Source of the DNA: an uncultured bacterium
GTDB taxonomy: Bacteria > Actinomycetota > Coriobacteriia > Coriobacteriales > Coriobacteriaceae
DNA length: 61,969 nucleotides
Direction of reading: 5' to 3'
NCBI GenBank assembly: GCA_905215755.1
Contig: CAJMRE010000008.1
Location: 1 to 61,969, forward strand
The notes under the pieces were generated by a model. The model saw only the letters and a program-made list of their open reading frames with translations, was not told the origin of the DNA and did no database searches. The position numbers and the translations under genes were made by a program. The number at the start of each line of letters is the position of its first letter. The stretch's first letter is position 1. Below, in pieces: positions 33,812 to 42,060 of the stretch.

Positions 33812-36238
33812 TTACGCGTGCCAGATCTCGTCGCGGTACTCGCGAATGGTGCGGTCGCTCGAGAACCAGCCGGAGGAGGCGGTGTTGAGCAGCGCCTTGC
33901 GGTTCCAGGTCTCCTGGTCGCCGTAGCTGCCGGTGAGCTTTTCCCATGCATCCACGTAGCTGCGGAAATCGGCCATGACCAGGTCGGGGTCGTTGTTGTT
34001 CATGAGCTCGTTGTAGATGCTCTCGAAGTTGCCCGAAAGGCCCGCAAAGGTGTCGTCCTTGAGCTCGTCCATCACGCGGCCCAGACGCTCGCGATCGTTG
34101 TTGAGGGTATCCCACGCAAAGTAGCTGTTGGATGCCCAGAGCTGCTCGACTTCGGGGGCGGTCAGGCCAAAGATGGCCTCGTTCTCGCGGCCGGCCAGGT
34201 CGGCGATCTCGATGTTGGCGCCGTCGAGGGTTCCCAGCGTAATGGCGCCGTTCATCATGAGCTTCATGTTGGACGTACCCGAGGCCTCCTTACCGGCCGT
34301 GGAGATCTGCTCCGAGATCTCGGCGGCGGGGTAGATGAGCTGGGCGTTGCTCACGCGGAAGTTAGGGATAAAGCAGACCTTCATGACCTCGTTCACGCGG
34401 GCGTCGTTGTTGATGACCTCGGCCACCGAGTTGATCAGGCGGATGGTCTCCTTGGCAAAGGTGTAGCTCGAGGCAGCCTTGCCGCTAAAGATGAAGGTCG
34501 TCGGCGTCACATGGAAGTTGGGATCGGCGATGCGACGGTTGTAGATGTCCATCACCTTCATGATGTTCATGAGCTGGCGCTTGTAGGCGTGGAAGCGCTT
34601 AACCTGAACATCGAAGACGGTGTTGGGATCAATGACCAGGCCGGTTTCGGCCTTAACGTAGGCGGCCAGGCGTTCCTTGTTGGCGCGCTTGGAGGCACCC
34701 ACGGCCTTCAGGAACTCGGTATCGTCCTTAAACTCCTTGAGCTTCTCCAGCTCAAAGGCGTCCTTGAGCCAGCCATCGCCAATGGCCTCGGTCACGAGCT
34801 TGGCATAGGTGGGGTTGGCCTCGGCAAAGAAGCGACGGTGCGAGATGCCGTTGGTCTTGTTGTTGAACTTCTCGGGCGTTAAGGCATAGAAGTCCTTGAG
34901 CACGATGTTCTTGATGATGTCGGAGTGGATCTTGGCCACGCCGTTGACGCTGTGGCTGCAGATCACGGACAGGTTGGCCATGCGAATCTCGCCGTCCCAC
35001 AGAATGGCGGTCTGGCGCAGACGCTCCTGCCAGCCCTCCTGCGTGGTGTCGAACGACTCGTGCCAACGACGGCTGATCTCGTCGATTATCTGGTACACGC
35101 GGGGGAGGAGCTTGGAGAACGTGCCGATGGGCCACTTCTCCAGAGCCTCGGGCAGGATGGTGTGGTTGGTGTAGCTCACGACCTGCGTCACGATATTCCA
35201 GGCGTCATCCCACTCGAGTTTCTTCTCGTCGATGAGGATGCGCATGAGCTCGGGGCCGCACATAGCGGGGTGGGTGTCGTTGGTGTGGATGGCCACAAAC
35301 TGCGGCAGCAGCTCCCAGTTCTCGCCGTGCTCCTTCTCAAAGGTGTCGAGCAGGCTGTAGATGCCGGCCGAGACAAACAGGTATTCCTGCTTCAGGCGCA
35401 GCAGGCGGCCATGCTCGCCGGCGTCGTTGGGGTAGAGGATGGCGCTGATGGCCTCGGCCTCGGCGCGCTCGGCATCGGCCAGGGCGTAATCGCCGCGGTT
35501 GAAGGCCTCCAGGTCAAAGTGCTCCTCGACCGGCTCGGCAGCCCAGACGCGCAGCTTGTTAACGGTCTCGCCGGCATAGCCCACCACGGGGATGTCGTAA
35601 GGAACGGCCAAGATATCCTGCGTGTCCACCGTGCGGTAGAACGTGCGGCCGTTCTCCTCAAAGCCCTCGACATGGCCACCAAACTTGATGGTCACGGCCT
35701 TGTCCTGACGACGGACCTCCCAGGGATAGCCGTGGGTGAGCCACTCGTCGGTGGCCTCGACCTGGCTGCCGTTAACGATTTCCTGCTTAAACAGGCCATA
35801 GCGGTAGCGCATACCGTTGCCGTAGCCGGCAATGCCCTCGGCTGCCATGGAATCAAGGAAGCATGCGGCAAGGCGGCCCAGGCCACCGTTGCCCAGCGCC
35901 GGATCGGGCTCCTGGTTCTCGATGACGGACAGGTCGAAGCCCATGTCGTCGAGTGCCTCGGCGACCATGTCGCGCACGCCAAAGTTGAGCAGGTAGTTGT
36001 CGAGCAAGCGGCCGATCAAAAACTCGATAGAGAAGTAGTACACGCGCTTTTTGCCCTCGGCGGTGGCGCGGGCGTCGCTCTTGGTGGCAACGGTGCGGGC
36101 CTTCTCGGCCACGAGCTTGGCCAGGGCGTTAAAACGGTCGAGGTCGCTGGCAGCCTCGACGCTCTTGCCGCTGATGCTCATGACGGCATCGCGATAGAGC
36201 TCGGTAAACTCCTGCTTGTTGTCGAAGATCTTATTCAT
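33812..36238 (-). CDS. glgP: Glycogen phosphorylase
   Basis: Releases glucose-1-phosphate from glycogen ends. The 808-residue PLP enzyme has the GT35 signature EASGTSNMKLMMNGAITLGTLDGAN, whose lysine binds the cofactor. Other conserved parts are NGGLGRLAACFLDS and HTNDTHPAMCGPELMR. Length is normal. It lies between glgB and glgC, so breakdown and synthesis genes share the operon. Confidence 0.96.
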   Translation of the reverse strand: MNKIFDNKQEFTELYRDAVMSISGKSVEAASDLDRFNALAKLVAEKARTVATKSDARATAEGKKRVYYFSIEFLIGRLLDNYLLNFGVRDMVAEALDDMGFDLSVIENQEPDPALGNGGLGRLAACFLDSMAAEGIAGYGNGMRYRYGLFKQEIVNGSQVEATDEWLTHGYPWEVRRQDKAVTIKFGGHVEGFEENGRTFYRTVDTQDILAVPYDIPVVGYAGETVNKLRVWAAEPVEEHFDLEAFNRGDYALADAERAEAEAISAILYPNDAGEHGRLLRLKQEYLFVSAGIYSLLDTFEKEHGENWELLPQFVAIHTNDTHPAMCGPELMRILIDEKKLEWDDAWNIVTQVVSYTNHTILPEALEKWPIGTFSKLLPRVYQIIDEISRRWHESFDTTQEGWQERLRQTAILWDGEIRMANLSVICSHSVNGVAKIHSDIIKNIVLKDFYALTPEKFNNKTNGISHRRFFAEANPTYAKLVTEAIGDGWLKDAFELEKLKEFKDDTEFLKAVGASKRANKERLAAYVKAETGLVIDPNTVFDVQVKRFHAYKRQLMNIMKVMDIYNRRIADPNFHVTPTTFIFSGKAASSYTFAKETIRLINSVAEVINNDARVNEVMKVCFIPNFRVSNAQLIYPAAEISEQISTAGKEASGTSNMKLMMNGAITLGTLDGANIEIADLAGRENEAIFGLTAPEVEQLWASNSYFAWDTLNNDRERLGRVMDELKDDTFAGLSGNFESIYNELMNNNDPDLVMADFRSYVDAWEKLTGSYGDQETWNRKALLNTASSGWFSSDRTIREYRDEIWHA

Positions 36239-36332
36239 ACGTTCCTTTCCCCCGGGGATGTTTCTCCCGGAACGGTTATGACTTGTATCCTACGCCCCAT
36301 CGGGGCGGGTAATTACAGCTGTAACGGCTTTG

Positions 36333-38603
36333 TTACGCATTCTTGGCAGATGCTTTAATGGCACCTGCCTTAGCCTTGGAAGCAGCCTTTTTGGTGGCTG
36401 CTTTCTTGGTGGTTGCCTTGGCGGCGGGCTTTGCGGCGGTCTTGGCCTTGGTGGTCGTAGCCTTTGCCTTGGCCGGAGCCTTCTTAGCGGCCGCGGGCTT
36501 GGGCTTCACCGAGGACGTGCGCTTCTTGGGCGCAGCCTTGGGAGCCTCGACCACGGGCGGCTTGTAGCTGCTGGGACCGCGGCGCTTAAGCACCACGCCA
36601 GCCAGGCCGGGCACCTTGATCTCGATGGAGTCCATCTGCCCGTTCCAGGGATAGGGCTCGCTCGAGCAGGTGTAGGGCTCCTCGCCGGCATAGCCGCTGC
36701 CCCCAAACTCGGGACGGTCGGAGTCGAAGATGACCTCCCAGTCGCCCTCGCGCGGCACGCCCACACGGAAGCTCTCGTAGCTCGCCGGGTCAAAGTTGAT
36801 CAGGATCACCAGGTCGTCGTCGATGTCCTCGCCCTGACGCACAAAGCTCACGATGGACTGCTTGGAGTTGTCCGCATCGATCCAGGTAAAGCCGTCGTCG
36901 GTGTAGCCGCGCTCGTACAGGGCGGGCTCGGCAGTGTACAGGTGGTTAAGCGCCTTGATAAACGCCTGATGATGCTTGTGAGTCTCATACTCCTCGGTCA
37001 GGAACCACTGGATGGACTCGTAGTAGCGCCACTCGATAAACTGGCCGATCTCGTTGCCCATAAAGTTGAGCTTGGCACCGGGGTGCGTCATTTGGTAGAA
37101 AGCCAGCGTGCGCAGGCCGGCAAACTGGCGCCACCAGTCGCCCGGCATGCGGCCGATCAGCGAGCACTTACCGTGCACGACCTCGTCGTGGCTCAGCGGA
37201 CAGATAAAGTTCTCGGTAAAGGCATACATAATGGAGAACGTGAGCAGGCCGTGGTTGCCGGGCCGCCACGGAAAATCGGTCTGCATGTAGTGCAGGGTGT
37301 CGTTCATCCAGCCCATGTCCCATTTGTAGTGGAAGCCCAGGCCGCCGTCCTGCGGCGGATAGGTCACGAGCGGCCACGCGGTGGACTCCTCGGCCATCAT
37401 CATCACGTCGGGGTAGTGCGCCTCTACTGCGCAGTTGACCTGACGGATAAATGCGCTGGCGTCCAGGTCCTCCTCGGTACCGTACTTGTTGAACTTCTTT
37501 TGGCCCGGATCGTCGATGCCAAAGTTGAGGTACAGCATGCTGGACACGCCGTCCATGCGAATGCCGTCCACGTGGAAGTTCTCGAGCCAGTACAGCACGT
37601 TGGAGACCAGGAAGGAGCGGACCTCGCCGCGGGCGAAGTCAAACTTGTGCGTGCCCCAGTTGGGGTGAATCTCGTGCTCAAACAGCATGTGGCCGTTAAA
37701 GGTGGCAAGGCCGTGGGAGTCGGCGCAAAAACCGCCGGGCACCCAGTCCATGATCACGCCAATACCCGCCTCATGGCACGCGTCGATAAAGTGCATGAGC
37801 TGCTGCGGGTTGCCGTAACGCGACGTGGCGGCAAAGTAGCCGGTCGTCTGGTAGCCCCAGGAGCCATCGAAGGGATGCTCCATAAGCGGCATGACCTCGA
37901 TATGCGTGTAGCCCATGTCGCGCACGTAGTCCACGAGCTCCACCGACAGGTCGTCGTAAGTGTAGAACTCGCCGCGCTGCGCGGGGAAGGGATCCATGGG
38001 ACCGGGGTAGTTGCCGTACTCGTCGGGCTCGCCCTGCGGCGCGTCACCGTGGCGCTTCCACGAGCCAATATGCACCTCGTAGATGTTGAGCGGCTGCGAC
38101 ATGTGGTTGTGGCCGGCGCGGCGCTTGAGCCACGCGGCGTCGTTCCACTGGTAGCCATCGAGGGTCCATAGCACGCTCGCCGTTCCCGGAGGGCACTCGG
38201 CCTTAAAGGCATACGGATCGGCCTTGTAGAGCTTTTCGCCCTCGTTGGTCTCGATGAGGTATTTATAGAGCTGACCTTGCTCTGCGCCAGGAATAAAGCC
38301 TTCCCAAATGGCGCTCGTATGCACGGGCACCAGCGGGTTTGCCTGTTCATCCCAATTGTTGAATTCACCGATAACGTGGACGCTCTTAACGTCGGGCGCC
38401 CAAACGCAAAAACGCCAGCCGCGCGTGCGCTGCTGCGTGTCGGGATGCGCGCCCATCTTTTCCCAGCTGCGCTCCCACGTACCGATGCCAAACAGATAGA
38501 CATCGTCCTTGGTGAGCTCCGGTGCGTGCGGGGCGGCTTTACGGGTGGCGGGCTTTTTGGTTGCTGGCTTTAGCTTTGTATCGCTCACGTTTGATCCCAT
38601 CAT
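36333..38603 (-). CDS. glgB: 1,4-alpha-glucan branching enzyme with lysine/alanine-rich tails
   Basis: A GH13 enzyme that makes alpha-1,6 branches in glycogen. The core has an N-terminal CBM48-like domain (VHVIGEFNNWD) and a catalytic barrel with GIRMDGVSSMLYL (nucleophile), MMAEEST (acid/base) and LSHDEVVHGK. The C-terminal 80 or so residues are almost only K, A, T and P (for example ATTKKAATKKAASKAKA). A shorter KPATKKPATRKAA block lies near the N-terminus. This tail type is shared with GlgA in the operon. The start is uncertain: ATG 38603 or 38600, or GTG 38588; none has a strong ribosome binding site. It heads the glg operon. Confidence 0.92.
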   Translation of the reverse strand: MMGSNVSDTKLKPATKKPATRKAAPHAPELTKDDVYLFGIGTWERSWEKMGAHPDTQQRTRGWRFCVWAPDVKSVHVIGEFNNWDEQANPLVPVHTSAIWEGFIPGAEQGQLYKYLIETNEGEKLYKADPYAFKAECPPGTASVLWTLDGYQWNDAAWLKRRAGHNHMSQPLNIYEVHIGSWKRHGDAPQGEPDEYGNYPGPMDPFPAQRGEFYTYDDLSVELVDYVRDMGYTHIEVMPLMEHPFDGSWGYQTTGYFAATSRYGNPQQLMHFIDACHEAGIGVIMDWVPGGFCADSHGLATFNGHMLFEHEIHPNWGTHKFDFARGEVRSFLVSNVLYWLENFHVDGIRMDGVSSMLYLNFGIDDPGQKKFNKYGTEEDLDASAFIRQVNCAVEAHYPDVMMMAEESTAWPLVTYPPQDGGLGFHYKWDMGWMNDTLHYMQTDFPWRPGNHGLLTFSIMYAFTENFICPLSHDEVVHGKCSLIGRMPGDWWRQFAGLRTLAFYQMTHPGAKLNFMGNEIGQFIEWRYYESIQWFLTEEYETHKHHQAFIKALNHLYTAEPALYERGYTDDGFTWIDADNSKQSIVSFVRQGEDIDDDLVILINFDPASYESFRVGVPREGDWEVIFDSDRPEFGGSGYAGEEPYTCSSEPYPWNGQMDSIEIKVPGLAGVVLKRRGPSSYKPPVVEAPKAAPKKRTSSVKPKPAAAKKAPAKAKATTTKAKTAAKPAAKATTKKAATKKAASKAKAGAIKASAKNA

Positions 38604-38824
38604 GACGCGGCAGCGTATTGCCTTGGTGACTAGATGCGAAAGGTCCAAGGCTGCACGAATCGAAGGGACGGCGAAGTTTCTGTGATTCGTTCCACCTCGC
38701 GTGCTCGGTGGAACTTTCGGCAAAAACTACGATAACACCTGTACGTTAGTTTTATGGACGAAAGCGGATTTGCGAGGGCGTTTAATCGGTAAGCGACATG
38801 TTTAGACCACTGGCAGAATTGCCG

Positions 38825-38912
38825 TGGTAAAACTCTTGACAGTTTTACCAATTTGGGTTTCAAAATTGTCTGGCTGACGTTTGGTAAAACGTTTTTAGCA
38901 GGTTGTTTACCC
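38825..38912. promoter_or_regulatory. Cluster of TGGTAAAAC motifs between glgB and the HAD gene
   Basis: TGGTAAAACT (38825-38834) and AGTTTTACCA (38841-38850) form a palindrome around a six-base spacer. A further TGGTAAAACG lies at 38882-38891 and a TGTTTACCC at 38904-38912. They sit in the 331-base divergent gap 38604-38934, which otherwise holds only a small GTTCCACC/GGTGGAAC hairpin (38689-38714). TTGACA (38837-38842) lies in the palindrome and could be a -35 for the + strand. This is a likely operator for glgB or the HAD gene. Confidence 0.5.
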
Positions 38913-38934
38913 TTTGACATCGAAAGGCTTGTTT

Positions 38935-39624
38935 ATGTCCCATACCGCCGCTCCCCAGGTTGCTTTTATTTTCGATTGCGATGGCACGCTGGTTAATAGC
39001 ACCCCCGTCTGGGGCTATGCCCAGCCCGAGTTATTGCACCGCCACGGGATTGACGTGATCGTGGATGACTTTGCCCAATTTGAGCACCTGTCACTGGAGG
39101 ACGAGTGCCAGGCCTACCACGACACGTGGGGCATTGGCGCGAATGGTGAGGAGCTGTATCGCGAGCTGAGCGAGATTTTGATTGATGGGTACTCCAAGGT
39201 GCCGCCGCGCGAGGGACTTCTGGCGTTTTTGGAACAGGCGAAGGCGGCGGGTATTGCCATGTGCGTGGCTACGTCCACGCCGGCCGAGCTGGTGCAGTCC
39301 GCGCTCGCTGGTGCCGGGCTCGACGCTTACATGGAGTTTGTTACCACGACGGGCGAGGCAGGACGCTCCAAACAGTTCCCCGATGTGTACGAGCTTGCGC
39401 TGCGCCGCCTGGAGGAGCGCCATGGGCACAAGTTCGAGCGCGCATGGGTGTTCGAGGACGCGGTCTTTGGCCTTAAGAGCTCTGGCACCGCCGGCTTTAA
39501 GCGTGTGGGTATTTATGACCCGCACGGCCGTATGAAGCGCGATGACGTGCGAGCCAACTGCGATATCTTTATCGACAGCTACGAGGAGCTGAATCTGACC
39601 CGCGTGCTTTCGTTTGAGGGATAG
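38935..39624 (+). CDS. HAD-superfamily hydrolase (beta-phosphoglucomutase-like)
   Basis: A 229-residue phosphatase or phosphomutase of the HAD subfamily I group. It has motif I FDCDGTLVNS with the nucleophile aspartate, a helical cap, the motif II threonine in CVATSTPAE, a lysine in GRSKQFPDVY and the motif III/IV acid pair in VFEDAVFGLKSS. Substrate cannot be assigned. Its position opposite glgB hints at sugar phosphates, but its + strand neighbour thiN is unrelated. I start at ATG 38935 behind GAAAGG. Confidence 0.88.
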   Translation: MSHTAAPQVAFIFDCDGTLVNSTPVWGYAQPELLHRHGIDVIVDDFAQFEHLSLEDECQAYHDTWGIGANGEELYRELSEILIDGYSKVPPREGLLAFLEQAKAAGIAMCVATSTPAELVQSALAGAGLDAYMEFVTTTGEAGRSKQFPDVYELALRRLEERHGHKFERAWVFEDAVFGLKSSGTAGFKRVGIYDPHGRMKRDDVRANCDIFIDSYEELNLTRVLSFEG

Positions 39625-39633
39625 GCGAGGGCT

Positions 39634-40275
39634 GTGGCTTGCAAGGTATTAGTGGTCTGCGGCTCGCCCGTGGTGGCAAGCGCGGATCTGTTGCGTAGGC
39701 TAGCGGGGGAGTGCGACCACGTTGTCGCCGTGGACCGAGGACTCGACGCGCTGCTGGGCGCCGGCCTGGGCTGCGACGTCTACGTGGGCGACGCCGACAC
39801 CGTAAGTGATGAGGGACGTGCTCTGGTCGATGTCGCCACCGACTTTGAAGTTGAGCGACACGACCCCTATAAGGACTATACCGACCTAGCGTTGGCTTTG
39901 GAGTCCGTGCGCCGCCGCTGGCCTGGTGCCGAGGTGGTTGCGACCTGCGCCACCGGCGGCCGTCCTGATATGGCACTTTCCGTTCTGGGGCTGCTCGCGG
40001 GCTACGAGGACGCCCCAGTCTGGATTGCTGAGGATGAGACCACGGCGAGGATCCTCCACGCAGGCGAATCCTGGACCATAGAGAACGCCGAAGGCAAGAC
40101 CTTCTCCATCATCGCAATCGCCCCTAACACCAAGGTCAGCGAACACGGTCTAGAGTGGGAACTAGGTCACGCCTCGTTAGGTTTACTAGCCGACACCGGC
40201 ATCAGCAACGTCGTCAGGTCAACAGCCACGATTCAAGTCCACACCGGCACCGCCATCGCTTACCTATATCAATAG
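39634..40275 (+). CDS. thiN: Thiamine pyrophosphokinase
   Basis: Converts thiamine to thiamine diphosphate. The 213-residue protein has VVAVDRGLDALLGAG, YVGDADTVS and DPYKDYTDLALAL, matching the GD.D and KD.TD motifs of the family, then GGRPDMALSVL. A beta-sandwich C-terminus follows. The start is GTG 39634, ten bases after the HAD stop, behind GCGAGGG. It is probably co-transcribed with the HAD gene. The final bases include a short CCTAT...ATAGG hairpin. Confidence 0.9.
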   Translation: MACKVLVVCGSPVVASADLLRRLAGECDHVVAVDRGLDALLGAGLGCDVYVGDADTVSDEGRALVDVATDFEVERHDPYKDYTDLALALESVRRRWPGAEVVATCATGGRPDMALSVLGLLAGYEDAPVWIAEDETTARILHAGESWTIENAEGKTFSIIAIAPNTKVSEHGLEWELGHASLGLLADTGISNVVRSTATIQVHTGTAIAYLYQ

Positions 40276-40303
40276 GTATTTAGAGTCTGAGCCAAAAAAG
40301 TCC

Positions 40304-40332
40304 TTGCACCCCACGTCAACTTCCCCTATAGT
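40304..40332 (+). promoter_or_regulatory. Promoter of tRNA-Ala
   Basis: TTGCAC (40304-40309) and TATAGT (40327-40332) are separated by 17 bases and end 13 bases before the tRNA. This is the best sigma-70-type promoter seen in the window. Confidence 0.8.
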
Positions 40333-40345
40333 ATCTCGTCGTCAC

Positions 40346-40421
40346 GGGGGCGTAGCTCAGCTGGGAGAGCGCTTGACTGGCAGTCAAGAGGTCAGGGGTT
40401 CGATCCCCCTCGTCTCCACCA
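40346..40421 (+). tRNA. tRNA-Ala (anticodon GGC)
   Basis: A complete 76-base cloverleaf. The acceptor stem is GGGGGCG with CGTCTCC, discriminator A and encoded CCA. The G3-U70 wobble pair, the alanine identity element, is present. The D arm is GCTC-AGCTGGGAGA-GC, the anticodon loop CTGGCAG gives GGC, and the T arm is AGGGG-TTCGATC-CCCCT. It reads GCC codons, common in this G+C-rich genome. A promoter and terminator flank it, so it is a single-gene unit. Confidence 0.98.
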
Positions 40422-40431
40422 TCGTGAATGT

Positions 40432-40462
40432 AAGGCCACTCAATTGAGTGGCCTTTTTATTT
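40432..40462 (+). terminator. Intrinsic terminator of tRNA-Ala
   Basis: AAGGCCACTC and GAGTGGCCTT form a perfect stem around AATT, followed by TTTTTATTT. It lies ten bases after the CCA end. Confidence 0.92.
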
Positions 40463-40567
40463 CTAAACTCTCAGACTCCCATCTGAGGATTGACTCTCGT
40501 TGTGCGTGTTCGAAACCACCACATCGATGTTTGCCTCCAAGTGGAAGATTGTGTGTCGGCGTCCTAT

Positions 40568-41503
40568 CTACTCCAAAAAGTTCATAACCAGCGAGACCAT
40601 GGACTCTTTTTCTTCAGGTCTCGACTCAGCAATCATGAGCGCGACAGCAACAAGCGTGCTGTCTGCGATTCGTTTGTCTAAGCCGCGAAAAAGCAGTCCG
40701 TTGCGATCGAGATAGTAGAGAAAGAGGCTGCATCCGATTCGCTTGTTTCCATCGAGAAATGAATGGTTTTTGATGATGAGGTACAACAGATTTGCAGCTT
40801 TTTCCTGTACGGATCGATATAGGTCTTGGCCACCAAACGACTGGTTGATTACCGAGATACTGCTGCGGAAGGACTCATCTTTTTCTACGCCAAACAGGTC
40901 GCTCGTAAATCGGCTGCGCATTTGGGCTATTAATCTCATACAGAGTTCGTATTCGAGTGTGTATATCCCAGTTTGTCCCTTGGGCCGATCAATGGATTCA
41001 CGATCATACTCATCGAGCAGTTTAAAGACATCTATATAGCTCTCAACGATATCGAGTATCTCACGAGAACCGAGGTCTTCGGGTAGACGCTCGATAATCT
41101 GAGCGACTGTCCCTAGTTGCTCGAGTCTACGTTCGTTTTCAACGTGTCCTTGAATAATAAACTTGTGGAGCACATTGGTTGCCCAGCGACGGAATTCAAC
41201 ACCGCGTTGAGATTTAACGCGGTATCCAATGGACAATATCATGTCTAAGCTGTAATGATCAGTTTGATATCTTTTGCCGTCAGCTGCAGTTGTCGCAAAT
41301 TTTGCGACAACTGAATCATCGTCGCTTAATTCCTCCTTTAAAGCGTTGTTGATATGCTTGCCGATTGTTTTGACATCCCTATCAAACAGCGCTGCCATTT
41401 CATTTCGGGTCAGCCATACAGTTTCGCTTCCTTTGTCAATTACAACAGGAATCGTGACCTCTCGGTCGTTGGATTCAAAGAGAACAATCTGATTGCCATT
41501 CAT
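40568..41503 (-). CDS. RhuM-family protein with C-terminal Fic/Doc domain
   Basis: A 311-residue two-domain protein. Residues 1 to about 130 match the RhuM virulence-protein family, including ETVWLTRNEMAALFDRDVKTIGKHI, DHYSLDMILSIGYRVKSQRG and EFRRWATNVL. The C-terminal part is a Fic/Doc fold with the catalytic motif H247-SFL-D251-GNKR255. Such proteins transfer AMP or phosphate to targets and are often toxins. No Phd-type antitoxin gene adjoins it. I start at ATG 41503 because GGAG sits seven bases upstream. A LexA-type box overlaps the likely promoter 220 bases away. Base composition is more A+T-rich than the backbone, which suggests transfer. Confidence 0.88.
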   Translation of the reverse strand: MNGNQIVLFESNDREVTIPVVIDKGSETVWLTRNEMAALFDRDVKTIGKHINNALKEELSDDDSVVAKFATTAADGKRYQTDHYSLDMILSIGYRVKSQRGVEFRRWATNVLHKFIIQGHVENERRLEQLGTVAQIIERLPEDLGSREILDIVESYIDVFKLLDEYDRESIDRPKGQTGIYTLEYELCMRLIAQMRSRFTSDLFGVEKDESFRSSISVINQSFGGQDLYRSVQEKAANLLYLIIKNHSFLDGNKRIGCSLFLYYLDRNGLLFRGLDKRIADSTLVAVALMIAESRPEEKESMVSLVMNFLE

Positions 41504-41605
41504 TTTCGCGCTCCACATCAATCCATTGGGCACATGCATGTCCAATTCGATACTCGATTGTCTGCCGAACTTTATGGGTGCCGGCCAGCAGGGGCGCGTA
41601 CCTGC

Positions 41606-41665
41606 CTAAGGGCTCTGAGTGACGGTCGCCGTAAATACAGCATCCATCCCGCCGATACGTACCAT
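41606..41665 (-). CDS. Small ORF (19 aa) upstream of rhuM-fic, possible leader peptide
   Basis: An ATG at 41665 is preceded by GGAGG (41672-41676 on the + strand as CCTCC) with a six-base gap, and the frame reads MVRIGGMDAVFTATVTQSP before TAG. It lies between the SOS-like promoter and the RhuM-Fic start. No family is recognised. The strong ribosome binding site is the only support, so it could be a coincidence or a translated leader. Confidence 0.3.
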   Translation of the reverse strand: MVRIGGMDAVFTATVTQSP

Positions 41666-41711
41666 TGGGGGCCTCCGCACCGGCTCACGTTGCCCGTATA
41701 CCTTTGACTCT

Positions 41712-41743
41712 ATTCTATCAGATATAGAACGCATGTTCTATAT
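41712..41743 (-). promoter_or_regulatory. LexA-type SOS box over the rhuM-fic promoter
   Basis: GAACGCATGTTC (41727-41738) fits the Gram-positive LexA consensus GAAC-N4-GTTC, including the R-N-R-Y centre. It is embedded in a palindrome with nine-base arms (41722-41743). On the - strand, TAGAAT (41712-41717) would serve as -10 and the box would cover the -35 and spacer. This implies DNA-damage induction of the RhuM-Fic gene. Confidence 0.6.
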
Positions 41744-41759
41744 GTATTCTCTTCCATTT

Positions 41760-42060
41760 TTGGAGAGCTTCGCACTGGGGGACGCGATCGTCAACCTCGT
41801 CCCATAAACCGTACGCTCACACCTAAACACCCAGAAAAAGTTGTGCAATAACCCGTAAGTTCTGTACATAGTTTGTTAGCTAGACGCAATACTTTTAACT
41901 GCTCGCGCCGTCAACCTTGCAACTCGGGCAGTGCACGCCAACCCACACACCCCCATAAACCTGCGTCAACATGAACAACTTAGGCAAACAACCCCCTCAA
42001 GCTCGGATTTGTTGCATATGTAGTTCAACGCAACCCAAATCGGTCTCGCTCATAGCTTGT
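41760..42060. other. Gene-poor spacer before the exopolysaccharide operon
   Basis: I see no supportable gene here. The stretch is less G+C-rich than the backbone and has short poly-C/A tracts (for example ACCCACACACCCCCAT). It separates the RhuM-Fic unit from the start of the exopolysaccharide leader. Confidence 0.5.
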
